From Candidatus Paracaedimonas acanthamoebae (GTDB lineage: Bacteria > Pseudomonadota > Alphaproteobacteria > Caedimonadales > Caedimonadaceae), in the NCBI GenBank assembly GCA_017307065.1, contig JAFKGL010000011.1, positions 1 to 64,000 on the forward strand: a DNA stretch of 64,000 nt. The letters run 5' to 3'. Made by a program: the position numbers and the translations under genes. Each line of letters opens with the position of its first letter. Position 1 is the stretch's first letter. This document shows positions 8,901-15,768 of the stretch, one piece after another. The notes under the pieces were generated by a model. That model was not told the origin of the DNA and made no database searches. It worked only from the letters and a program-made list of their open reading frames with translations.

Positions 8901-9209
8901 TTCTTTAAAAGCGGAGTTTATTCTTAACGTTAAATAATATTTTTTAAGGAGATAATTTTCTTTAGATTTCTCTATAAAATCGATAATAGCTTCCCGCGAA
9001 TTGCATTCGAGTTTCACCATAATATTCCGCACATGATTTTCAACAGTACGCGGCGAGATCACAAGCAAAGAAGCTATTTTCTTCGTTGATTTCCCATGAA
9101 GCATAAAAGCTAAAACATCGATCTCTCTAAAAGTGAATTTTATGCCATTTATTTTTTCTAAAGCTTTGGGGTCAATCTTTTGAAATAAATTCATCTCCAA
9201 ATTTTGCAT
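5928..9209 (-). CDS. STAND ATPase: LuxR-type HTH, membrane segment, NB-ARC, TPR repeats
   Basis: A 1093-residue multidomain protein. Residues about 23-82 form a LuxR/FixJ-type helix-turn-helix (FTFREIDVLAF, STKKIASLLVISPRTVENHVRNIM). Residues about 115-250 look like an alpha/beta domain of unknown type. A strongly hydrophobic segment lies at about 295-315. An NB-ARC-type NTPase follows, with P-loop GIGGAGKTT at 371-379, Walker B WLLIYDNVE near 455-463 and a sensor IITSRD near 485. About seven or eight TPR repeats of some 42 residues occupy about 730-1090. STAND proteins are ligand-triggered switches that oligomerise on activation; here the N-terminal output would be DNA binding. The ligand and targets are unknown. 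A UmuD-like gene lies 156 bases upstream on the same strand. Confidence 0.85.
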   Translation of the reverse strand: MQNLEMNLFQKIDPKALEKINGIKFTFREIDVLAFMLHGKSTKKIASLLVISPRTVENHVRNIMVKLECNSREAIIDFIEKSKENYLLKKYYLTLRINSAFKECLREVFLLKEKKTLNCKIETIENDFGNPVLENYLELAGIHILKESEKEKNPKISVDYVLFPLTILGEKEISLIKEKINTYFQQASASLPTLILLIPPKEQDNFSSQILLRNSENIITLNFQEDDYLSFFELLKKMLPHLNLEKIISKFIKKCEELKPTLEANSLSDTLMISSSELKQDIDKNVNNIKKSKTYLIIGFPLILLGCIILLLGFYQTTDIFEKIKTSSGNIIRSDLPIPAEPILLSRPQILSQIQEKLSKKQGIQVIALVGIGGAGKTTIARQYARLQKTNVIWEINADTKENLINSFENLVYALCKTKEEKKILRDLQEIKNPQEREEKIILLLKDKLKSVSEWLLIYDNVEKFTDIQKYFPYDPIGWGDGKVIITSRDNNIENNSYVSHVIQIKELDIREKLTLFTKIMRIGNVHHSEVKSKKFLDNIPPFPLDISTAAYYLKATNVSLDGYLDHLINYNKEFAATQEYILKEASDYTKTRYSIITLSLKKIIDTQKEFVPLLLLISLLDSQNIPKALLDVCGNSSFVDSLFYHLNKYSLIANEFYRNTIPVFSMHRSTQKISLAYLQKTLALEKNNPLLDKVTHTFENYMAEMIDKEDFFQMKLLLSQTDAYLRHDELLRDDIKDNLKSSLGCIYYYLSDYVKAKQLLEESLVNLTKDYHKNHHKIARILIYLGNVYRTLGNCEKAKKLLEESLLIYAQYPGHYMGNGRALGYLGIIYRGLGDYSKARNLLEKSLEIYQEHSRDSIGHAWVLSHLGNTYLILGNYEQARILLEQSLTIYKKHSEDYVGVSWVLGYLGDAYRALGDYKKAQSLLEQSLVICRKHFPENHVYIASSLAYLGNVYAEIGDYKTARELLEKSLEISAKNYGKNHLHTARILRSLGRVYLLEGKTQKAEDLIQKSLDIFQQHKYSESYMALENLAELYLMKFSEPSISNDGQGFESKKKAIEYLEKALMIVQAHFPHDSSHLLRLQKKLTTLKNS

Positions 9210-9365
9210 AATTCGATCAGACCTTATTTTTAAAAGAATAATAGAGTATTAATCCTAAGTATGTTTTCATTGATGTTCAAGATCTAGGTGTTTTTTTTCT
9301 TCTCTATTACAATACAAAATAGCTTAATAAGTTGTAATCGAGGCTTTTTTCACTACTTACCCAAG

Positions 9366-9779
9366 TCACAAAGAACGAATAACCGTTGTCACTATTCCCC
9401 ATATCGGAATTTCATTAGAATTATCGGTGGGAAGAAATTCTATGTGGGAGTAATCTGTGGAAAGAAAGATTTTATCCCCCTTTTTTTCATATTGTCGAAT
9501 AGAAAGCTCACCATCAAGTTCCGCAATAACAATGGCCCCAGAAGCTGGATTAGAACTACGATCAACCACAAGCAAATCTCCTTTGGAAATTCCAGCACCT
9601 TTTAAAGCATCGCTGGCGGCTCTAAGGAAAAAGGTTGCTGTGGAATTTTTAATGAAATGCTCATTCAAGTCTATTTTATCTTTAGGGAGATGATTTGCGA
9701 GAGATAAATTCTCAAAATCCCCCTCTTTTTCATCGTCAGAAGAAAGAGACTTCCCTTCTTTTACGCTATGAGATGTCAT
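9366..9779 (-). CDS. UmuD-like S24 protein with both catalytic residues replaced
   Basis: The 137-residue protein aligns well with UmuD from about residue 37 on (IDLNEHFIKN, GISKGDLLVVD, IVIAELDGELSI, the final IWGIVTTVI). UmuD cleaves itself through a Ser60-Lys97 dyad during the SOS response and its processed form joins UmuC in DNA polymerase V. Here the Ser60 position is Ala58 (ASDALKGAG for ASGDSMIDGG) and the Lys97 position is Arg95. The Cys-Gly cleavage site is also not seen; the N-terminal 36 residues are acidic and unrelated. Self-cleavage should therefore not occur. No umuC is adjacent. It may act as a non-cleavable binding module, possibly with the STAND gene downstream. Confidence 0.8.
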   Translation of the reverse strand: MTSHSVKEGKSLSSDDEKEGDFENLSLANHLPKDKIDLNEHFIKNSTATFFLRAASDALKGAGISKGDLLVVDRSSNPASGAIVIAELDGELSIRQYEKKGDKIFLSTDYSHIEFLPTDNSNEIPIWGIVTTVIRSL

Positions 9780-9932
9780 GAATAACTCTTTAAAAAATTT
9801 ATGTATATTTAAATTAGGAATAAATGCTTTTAGACTTTAATTCAAGTCGAGATACTTTCTTTCTTATTATCTATTCCTCCTTTCCTAATGTCGTTCATTT
9901 AAAATTAAGTAATTTTTAGTATCACTATTCTC

Positions 9933-11846
9933 ATGAAACCTTTTCATCGAACTTTACCAGATACTCATCCGACAACGCGTCTTTGCACATTCTTGCTGGG
10001 GCATCCCCTCAAAAATTCCGTTCAACATCGTGAACGATTAGGTTTTTTCCTGGGCCTTCCTCTCTTGGCAGTGGATGCACTTTCTTCTATCGCCTACGCG
10101 ACAGAAGAGATTTTGATAGCACTTTCTCTCGCAGGAAGTCATTTTTTAGCTCTTTCTATCCCGATTTCGGGCGCGATTGTTGTTGTGTTGGCGGCCCTCA
10201 TTGCGTCTTATCGACAAACCGTTCAAGCGTATCCCGAAGGAGGAGGTGCTTACATTGTTGCCCGCCATAATTTGGTAATTCCCTCTGCTTTGGTTGCCGC
10301 GGCGTCTTTATTGATTGATTATGTTTTAACCGTGGCTGTTTCTATGACCGCCAGTATTCGAGCCATTTGCTCTGCTTTTCCCTATTTACTTAATTTTAAA
10401 GTGTCTCTGTGCCTTTTGGGTCTTTGGTTGCTAACTTGGCTTAATTTAAGAGGAATTCGGGAATCAGCCTATGCGGTTGCTTTGCCCATCGGGGCTTTTA
10501 TTATTCTTATTATTTGTTTATGCATTGATGGTTTATTTCAGACAGGCCTCGCACTTCAAAAATACTCCTCTTCCTCTTTTGATGTCTTTTTAGATCTAGC
10601 AACCATCGCGGTTGTCTTACGAGCTTTTGCGGGAGGGTGTACCGCCATGACAGGCGTGGAAGCGATTGCAAATGCCGGCAGTATGCTCACCAAGCCAAGC
10701 TCAACTGTGGCACGTCAAATTCTATTGGCCCTCGGCCTTATTCTGGGTGGCACATTCCTATCTATTACCATTATTTCTCAAAACCTTGGTCTTAGTCCTC
10801 TCCATACAGAAAGCTTATTAAGCCAATTAATCCGCAATCTCTGGGGAGATGGTTTTCTTTATCAAACGATCCAACTTTTAACAGCCACCGTTTTATTTTT
10901 AGCCGCAAATACTGTCTTCGTAGGATTTCCTAAATTAAGTGCGATTCTTGCAAAAGATGGTTGGCTCCCGCGTCAATTTTCAGCGATTGGTGATCGTCTT
11001 GTTTTTTCTAAAGGAATTTTATGGCTAGCGATTTTAGCGAGTATTTTAATTTTACTCTTTAGAGGCAATACACATGCTTTAATTCCCCTTTATGCTATCG
11101 GTGTTTTTAGTGCTTTTACCTTAAGCCAATGGGGAATGGTTAAATATTGGCGTCAATCTCTTCAAGATACATCTCAACCTCTTTGGTCTTCCACAGGATG
11201 CAAGATGGCCTTAAATGCCTTTGGCGCTTGCTTGACAGGAATAGCGCTTGTTGTCACGTTCGAAGCCAAATTTTCTGAAGGCGCCTTCTTAATCCTTATC
11301 GTTGTGCCCCTCATCGTAAGCTTATGCTACAAGGTAAAAAAGCATTACACTGAAATTGAGAATCAGCTCAAAGTTGATATCTCTCTTGAAAAAAATATTA
11401 ACAATACCTTTAATCACTCTAAAGCTTCAACGGCCATTGTTCCTGTCTCAAGGGTACATAAGGGAACACTGGAAGCTTTAAGATTTTCACGTCAGCTGAC
11501 CACCGATGTTAAGGTCATTATTGTGGATATCCATCAAGAGGATGTAACCCCCACAAAACAACAATTGGAAGCTCTCGAATGGGGTCTTGACATCATTGTG
11601 CTTAATTCCCCGTATCGGTCGATTATTCAGCCTATCATTGAGTATGTTCACCTTTTAGATACACTCAATGGTGTGTCATCTATCCTTATTCTTCCCGAAT
11701 TTATTCCCGCAAGGTGGTGGCATAACTTACTGCATAATCGCACAGCAGAGGCCATTGTACGAATTCTTTCTTGGAATGAACGTTTATGTAATCAAGCTCG
11801 TATTATTATTAATGTGCCCTATTATGTGGATGAGGATAAGAATTAA
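9933..11846 (+). CDS. APC-superfamily K+ importer, KimA-like
   Basis: A 637-residue membrane protein with about 12 transmembrane segments in residues 35-470, then a soluble C-terminal domain of about 165 residues. The pattern follows Bacillus KimA, a proton-coupled high-affinity potassium importer: DALSSIAYATEEIL, SYRQTVQAYPEGGGAYIVA, LIDYVLTVAVSMTAS, LTWLNLRGIRESA, MTGVEAIANA, AANTVFVGFPKL and HALIPLYAIGVFSAFTLSQ all fall where expected. The C-terminal domain has the HxxLHNR motif (WWHNLLHNRTA) of the same family. It stands alone, with no neighbour of related function. A generic amino-acid permease is the alternative, but length and tail favour the KimA group. Confidence 0.8.
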   Translation: MKPFHRTLPDTHPTTRLCTFLLGHPLKNSVQHRERLGFFLGLPLLAVDALSSIAYATEEILIALSLAGSHFLALSIPISGAIVVVLAALIASYRQTVQAYPEGGGAYIVARHNLVIPSALVAAASLLIDYVLTVAVSMTASIRAICSAFPYLLNFKVSLCLLGLWLLTWLNLRGIRESAYAVALPIGAFIILIICLCIDGLFQTGLALQKYSSSSFDVFLDLATIAVVLRAFAGGCTAMTGVEAIANAGSMLTKPSSTVARQILLALGLILGGTFLSITIISQNLGLSPLHTESLLSQLIRNLWGDGFLYQTIQLLTATVLFLAANTVFVGFPKLSAILAKDGWLPRQFSAIGDRLVFSKGILWLAILASILILLFRGNTHALIPLYAIGVFSAFTLSQWGMVKYWRQSLQDTSQPLWSSTGCKMALNAFGACLTGIALVVTFEAKFSEGAFLILIVVPLIVSLCYKVKKHYTEIENQLKVDISLEKNINNTFNHSKASTAIVPVSRVHKGTLEALRFSRQLTTDVKVIIVDIHQEDVTPTKQQLEALEWGLDIIVLNSPYRSIIQPIIEYVHLLDTLNGVSSILILPEFIPARWWHNLLHNRTAEAIVRILSWNERLCNQARIIINVPYYVDEDKN

Positions 11847-11860
11847 AATTTAAGGAGCTC

Positions 11861-11938
11861 ATGGTCTTAAACAAACAAGAGCCCTTTGAAGATATTTTAG
11901 AAGAAGTAGGTCAAACGAAACGTAACTGTGTCAGATGA
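11861..11938 (+). CDS. Possible 25-residue ORF behind the K+ importer
   Basis: Fourteen bases after the permease stop, AAGGAG is followed by ATG at 11861 and a 25-codon acidic frame (MVLNKQEPFEDILEEVGQ start). It overlaps the 3' end of the convergent outer-membrane gene in antisense. The RBS is good and the spacing suggests co-transcription, but the frame is short and may be the remnant of a lost downstream gene. Confidence 0.25.
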   Translation: MVLNKQEPFEDILEEVGQTKRNCVR

Positions 11939-12673
11939 AGGGGTTATGGCTTTAGTGACAAATCCAGAGCGCCAATCATCATCACCACCATCTCCAAAAT
12001 TTTCCTGAAATTTCATAAATTTCTGTTTTTTTTCTTTTTTATAAAAATGATGGGTGTAACTTATACTTAATGCAACATTCTTACAAATAACTTGCTCCAC
12101 ACCTATTCCCATCCCTAAACCAATACTTGTTTGAGATGTCTTAAAAGTGTCTTGTAACGTTTTATGTTTAATTTGATTTGTTGTGTGTGACCATTTAGTG
12201 ATAGAAGGTCCCACAACAAGATACCCCATTGTCTCTGGGGTAACTTTATACCCAAGCTTAGTCAAGATATCAAAATAATGGGCCATTTTAAATTGCTGGG
12301 TAAAGTAGGTTGTATTTTTGAACGGAACCCTTGATTCCTTTTTAGCCCCAGAATAATGCCAGCTTGCAACAACTCCCATATAGTAATCGTTGCAACTTGT
12401 CTTCCCTATTTCCAAAGAAGGTGCCACTTGAAATTGTTTTTGATTTTGATCTCGCTTCCCAACATGCATAGACCCCAATTCGGAAAAATTATATTTTTCT
12501 ATTGCTGCAAGGTTAAAATATTCTACACCAATCCCAATTCCCACACGCCAACTGTTCTGAGGTACAGTACAGGTAGGCCATTTGAAAGATTGAAGATTTT
12601 CCCACGTGGTTGCATGAGATAAAGATAAATTAAATAGAAGAGACAACCAAAAATATAATACTTTTCTCAACAT
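11897..12673 (-). CDS. Outer-membrane beta-barrel protein
   Basis: A 258-residue exported protein: a signal peptide (MLRKVLYFWLSLLFNLSLSHA), alternating amphipathic strands rich in Gly and aromatic residues (WRVGIGIGVEYF, IGLGMGIGVEQV, VALSISYTHHFY), and a terminal TFRLTYFF. The C-terminal phenylalanine is the usual BamA-recognised beta-signal. It resembles small OmpA/OmpW-like surface barrels without matching one closely. The start at 12673 is preferred over the ATG at 12763 because it begins directly with the signal peptide, and because the upstream 90 bases contain the terminator of the preceding gene. A surface or adhesion role is possible but unproven. Confidence 0.7.
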   Translation of the reverse strand: MLRKVLYFWLSLLFNLSLSHATTWENLQSFKWPTCTVPQNSWRVGIGIGVEYFNLAAIEKYNFSELGSMHVGKRDQNQKQFQVAPSLEIGKTSCNDYYMGVVASWHYSGAKKESRVPFKNTTYFTQQFKMAHYFDILTKLGYKVTPETMGYLVVGPSITKWSHTTNQIKHKTLQDTFKTSQTSIGLGMGIGVEQVICKNVALSISYTHHFYKKEKKQKFMKFQENFGDGGDDDWRSGFVTKAITPSSDTVTFRLTYFF

Positions 12674-12702
12674 TTGCGTCCCAATGTACCTTGATTTAGC
12701 AC

Positions 12703-12749
12703 AAAAAAGCGAAACAGGTTCATTTTCTAAAAAGAAACTGAACCTGTTT
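12703..12749 (-). terminator. Intrinsic terminator of the coiled-coil gene pair
   Basis: AAACAGGTTCA (12712-12722) pairs perfectly with TGAACCTGTTT (12739-12749), 11 bp. On the minus strand the stem is followed after four bases by TTTTTT (12708-12703). It lies 40 bases beyond the stop of the gene at 12789-13658 and separates it from the barrel gene. Confidence 0.8.
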
Positions 12750-12788
12750 TCTGTTAGCATCAATGCTTACAAAGCTCAACCTTTAATT

Positions 12789-13658
12789 CTACTTAGTAGA
12801 TGAAATAGGCTTTATACTTCTTCTGTTCCCAGAAGTAGTCGCATTTGAAGTTGAAGCCGTACTTTTCTCTTGATCTCCAAAAACATGATGTTCGTAAGAG
12901 GCTAGTTTTTCTTGAATTTGCACTTTCTCTTGCTCTGCAAGTTTTACATCTTCTTCTAATACCGCGGCTCTTAAGTTTGCTTCTTGATAATCTTTCTTTA
13001 TTTTCGCATATTTTTTCGCGCTCTCATCAAGATCTAGATCCAATGCCTTAATAACTTTTTCTTTACTTGCTAAGCTTGTTTTTAGCTTCTCAATAGCTGT
13101 AGCGTCTTGAGTTGCTGCTTGTTGTGCCGTTGCAAGTTCAGTTGTCAATTTTGCAACTGCCGCTTTTTCTTCAGCAATTTCTTGTTGAATTCTTAATTGT
13201 TCTTTTTCTGACATGTTTTGAGCATCTTCTAGGGCTTTTTTCTCTTCCATTAATTTTTGATTCTGCTCACGAAGTGCTGCTAATGTCTCATCCTGTGTGA
13301 GGCTTAATAGTCTTAATCTTTCTTTTAGCTCCTCCAACTCTTTTTCATGCTTCGCAGTTTGAGCTTGTTTTTTTGACTCAACCTCTTCTAGCAAGCGATT
13401 TTTTTCTGCCTGAGCCTGTAGCTCTTCTGCTTCTTCTCGTTTTTCTGATTCTAATCTAGAAACTGCTCTCATTCTTAGCTTTTCAAAAGAAGTAGGTGTA
13501 AACTCTTCCTTCGTTATCCTTGAGACAGCTTTTTTTGTCTTTGGTGTTCTATACGCATCTCTGGACTCGTCCAGGATATCGTCATTCGAAGCCACTGCGG
13601 CACTTGTCATCATTAGACTACACAGAATTGTATAAATAATAGTTTCTTTTTTCATCAT
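12789..13658 (-). CDS. Exported coiled-coil protein
   Basis: A 289-residue protein with an N-terminal signal peptide (MMKKETIIYTILCSLMMTSAAVAS) and a long, highly charged heptad-rich coiled coil over about residues 55-255 (ERLRLLSL, EEVESKKQAQTAKHEKELEEL, and similar), then a Ser/Thr-rich tail. The start at 13658 is set by AAGGAG five bases upstream; a longer frame to 13691 would overlap the previous stop. It lies 13 bases behind another exported coiled-coil gene and ends in a strong terminator, so the two form one operon. I recognise no family. Coiled-coil secreted proteins in host-associated bacteria often act at the envelope or on the host; that is only a suggestion here. Confidence 0.75.
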   Translation of the reverse strand: MMKKETIIYTILCSLMMTSAAVASNDDILDESRDAYRTPKTKKAVSRITKEEFTPTSFEKLRMRAVSRLESEKREEAEELQAQAEKNRLLEEVESKKQAQTAKHEKELEELKERLRLLSLTQDETLAALREQNQKLMEEKKALEDAQNMSEKEQLRIQQEIAEEKAAVAKLTTELATAQQAATQDATAIEKLKTSLASKEKVIKALDLDLDESAKKYAKIKKDYQEANLRAAVLEEDVKLAEQEKVQIQEKLASYEHHVFGDQEKSTASTSNATTSGNRRSIKPISSTK

Positions 13659-13671
13659 ATTTACTCCTTTT

Positions 13672-14610
13672 TTAAACCTTTTCGTTTGCATCTGTATTTA
13701 TAATAAGTGGTGTTGCTTCATCCGTTTTTTTTGTAGTTCTTGAAAAAAGACGCGTGAACCATCTCCACAAAGAAAAACCTTCTTCAGTAGGGACAATCAC
13801 TTGCTGTGCTATGGGAGGTATATTCCTATCAGCCACCTCTTGCTCAAGCTGAGCCACACGCACTTTAAGTGCTTTATTTTCTTCGTCTAATTTCTTATTG
13901 GAATCTTTTAATTTTTTATTTTTCACCGTTTTCAATTGGATATACTTTTGTCTGAACTTCATGCCTTTTTGCTTAAATTGAGCGAGCAAATTGAGCAGTT
14001 CTTGTTCTTGTCCAGCAAGTTTCAAAATACGTTCACGTAACAATTGCATACCTTGGTTAATACTAAAAAAACCTTCCTGCAAAGCAGGCCAATCCTTTAC
14101 AGCTTTATGTAATACTATACTCGGTGGAAATTCTTCATTGTTTACTGTATATTTTTCTATTTCATAAGGAGTACCTTTTAAAGAAACGACGAGTTTAAAG
14201 TTTCCCGCTAACAAAGCCTTTTTAAAATCTACTCCGTCATAGTTATGCTCTTCAAACATACTTGGCAAATCCACAACAGACCAAAAACAAGTATCTATTT
14301 GATCTATCCGTTTGTCTCGCGCCTCATCATCTTTTTTTAAACTGATCATTTCGTGCCAAAAAGCTTGCCCGTCAAGATCTGGAACAACAATATCATCTAA
14401 TGCCAAAGGTTTCGGAATCTCTATATCAAAAGGATCTGGATCTGGAATTACCATAGGAACCAAAAGAGTATGAATACCTTCAATTCCTTCTTGAGCCTCT
14501 TCCTCTAACGCACTCGCAACACACTTATCAACATTTATGCCAAATCCGGAAAAAATCATGCAAACACTAAGAATTCTTAGAAAAGAGCTATTTTGCGCAA
14601 AATTCTTCAT
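13672..14610 (-). CDS. Exported protein with a C-terminal coiled coil
   Basis: A 312-residue protein starting MKNFAQNSSFLRILSVCMIFSGFG, a signal-peptide-like segment ending near VASA. Next comes an acidic Pro/Asp-rich stretch (PDPDPFDIEIPKP), a mixed domain to about residue 190, a coiled coil at about 195-265, and a tail with an aromatic-basic patch (LWRWFTRLFSRTTKK) near residue 285-300. The ATG at 14610 has AAGGA eight bases upstream, better than the ATG at 14631. It is the first gene of the two-gene operon with the coiled-coil protein at 12789-13658. No family recognised. Confidence 0.7.
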   Translation of the reverse strand: MKNFAQNSSFLRILSVCMIFSGFGINVDKCVASALEEEAQEGIEGIHTLLVPMVIPDPDPFDIEIPKPLALDDIVVPDLDGQAFWHEMISLKKDDEARDKRIDQIDTCFWSVVDLPSMFEEHNYDGVDFKKALLAGNFKLVVSLKGTPYEIEKYTVNNEEFPPSIVLHKAVKDWPALQEGFFSINQGMQLLRERILKLAGQEQELLNLLAQFKQKGMKFRQKYIQLKTVKNKKLKDSNKKLDEENKALKVRVAQLEQEVADRNIPPIAQQVIVPTEEGFSLWRWFTRLFSRTTKKTDEATPLIINTDANEKV

Positions 14611-15101
14611 TATAATTTTCCTTATGTACACAAATTGTCTTAAATTTTAACTTACCTGCTTATGTAAATATACTATCACTGACAGTTGTCAACTTTTTTT
14701 TCAAAAAATTATTTTCTTGAACATAGCAGCGATATTTATTCAATTTTTTATAAAAACTTTTGTCAAATAGAGACATAGAATTCAATTTGTTATTTAATAA
14801 ATTGACATTTACTTTATTTATTTATGTTTATTTTTTAATGTATTCTTAAAACATCTCTTTAATTTTTAATAAATACTTATATTTGAAGAATTTTTTTAAA
14901 TAAATTTGAAACATGCGCAACAATTTTATAAAAACTTTATGCCTGAGGGAAAAAATTTTCCCCTCTCCATTTTTTGCCCTAAGAATCTCCTGTCAATAAG
15001 CAAGATAAAAATCAAATTTTAACGTTATTTAAACCTTGGTTTTGCAACCATAACGTGGTAGGCACATAAGTGCTTCACAATTATTTCTAAAACGATGAGA
15101 A
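14611..15101. other. Very AT-rich divergent promoter region
   Basis: About 490 bases separate the divergent coiled-coil operon and alternative oxidase gene. The sequence is extremely AT-rich with many possible -10 elements but no distinct promoter. A GAGGG-A6-T4-CCCCTC hairpin at 14945-14965, followed by a T run at 14971-14975, resembles a weak rightward terminator. No gene was found. Confidence 0.5.
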
Positions 15102-15734
15102 ATGTTGATGACACCACTACACCCTTTAAAAGTTCACCGCAAACCTAGAACGATTCAAGACCATATTGCCCTTCGCATTGTACGATTTATGCGCTTCTTT
15201 GCCGATGCTTTTTTTAGAAAAAGGTATGGTCATCGCGCGGTTGTTTTAGAAACCGTTGCGGCCATTCCAGGCATGATTGCAGGCATGTTACGCCACCTCA
15301 GATCCTTAAGAAAAATCGAAGACGATCATGGATGGATCAAAGAACTATTAGATGAAGCTGAAAATGAAAGAATGCACCTCATGACATTCATTCATATTGC
15401 ACAACCGAATACGCTTGAAAGATTCTTGATCATTGCTGCACAAGGGATTTTTTATACCCTCTATTTAATTCTCTATATTTGCTCAGCCAAAACGGCTCAT
15501 CGTCTTGTGGGATACCTTGAAGAAGAAGCCGTCATCAGCTACACGCAATATTTAACGGAAGTTGAAGAAGGTAGAATCCCTAATTGTGAGATTCCCCAGC
15601 TCGCTCATGAATACTGGAACCTTCCAAAAACAGCCAAATTAAAGGAGTTAATTGTGGTAATCCGGAATGATGAGTGTAAACATCGGGATGTGAATCATCA
15701 GTTTTCAGATATGCTCGTCCCTCAAAAAGATTAA
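15102..15734 (+). CDS. aox: Alternative oxidase (cyanide-insensitive ubiquinol oxidase)
   Basis: The 210-residue protein carries all diiron motifs of alternative oxidase: Glu50 in LET, Glu89 and His92 in NERMH, Glu140 in LEEEA, and Glu191 and His194 in RNDECKHRDVNH. A hydrophobic helix (RFLIIAAQGIFYTLYLILYICS) lies at about residues 107-128. AOX oxidises ubiquinol and reduces oxygen to water without pumping protons, as an interfacial inner-membrane enzyme. Length fits the short bacterial form. It is monocistronic after a long AT-rich spacer and converges with hldE. AOX is patchy in bacteria and mostly alphaproteobacterial. A second ATG at 15108 is possible; no strong RBS precedes either. Confidence 0.95.
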   Translation: MLMTPLHPLKVHRKPRTIQDHIALRIVRFMRFFADAFFRKRYGHRAVVLETVAAIPGMIAGMLRHLRSLRKIEDDHGWIKELLDEAENERMHLMTFIHIAQPNTLERFLIIAAQGIFYTLYLILYICSAKTAHRLVGYLEEEAVISYTQYLTEVEEGRIPNCEIPQLAHEYWNLPKTAKLKELIVVIRNDECKHRDVNHQFSDMLVPQKD

Positions 15735-15768
15735 CTCTTAATAAATTAGACTTTTGAGAAATAAAAGT

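Noticed and set aside
12674-12763. N-terminal 30-residue extension of the outer-membrane barrel protein
   Set aside because: It is encoded across the upstream gene's terminator and precedes a proper signal peptide that should be N-terminal.
14945-14965. GAGGG-A/T-CCCTC hairpin as a functional terminator
   Set aside because: No upstream plus-strand gene would need it, and such A/T-cored stems are common in this AT-rich spacer.
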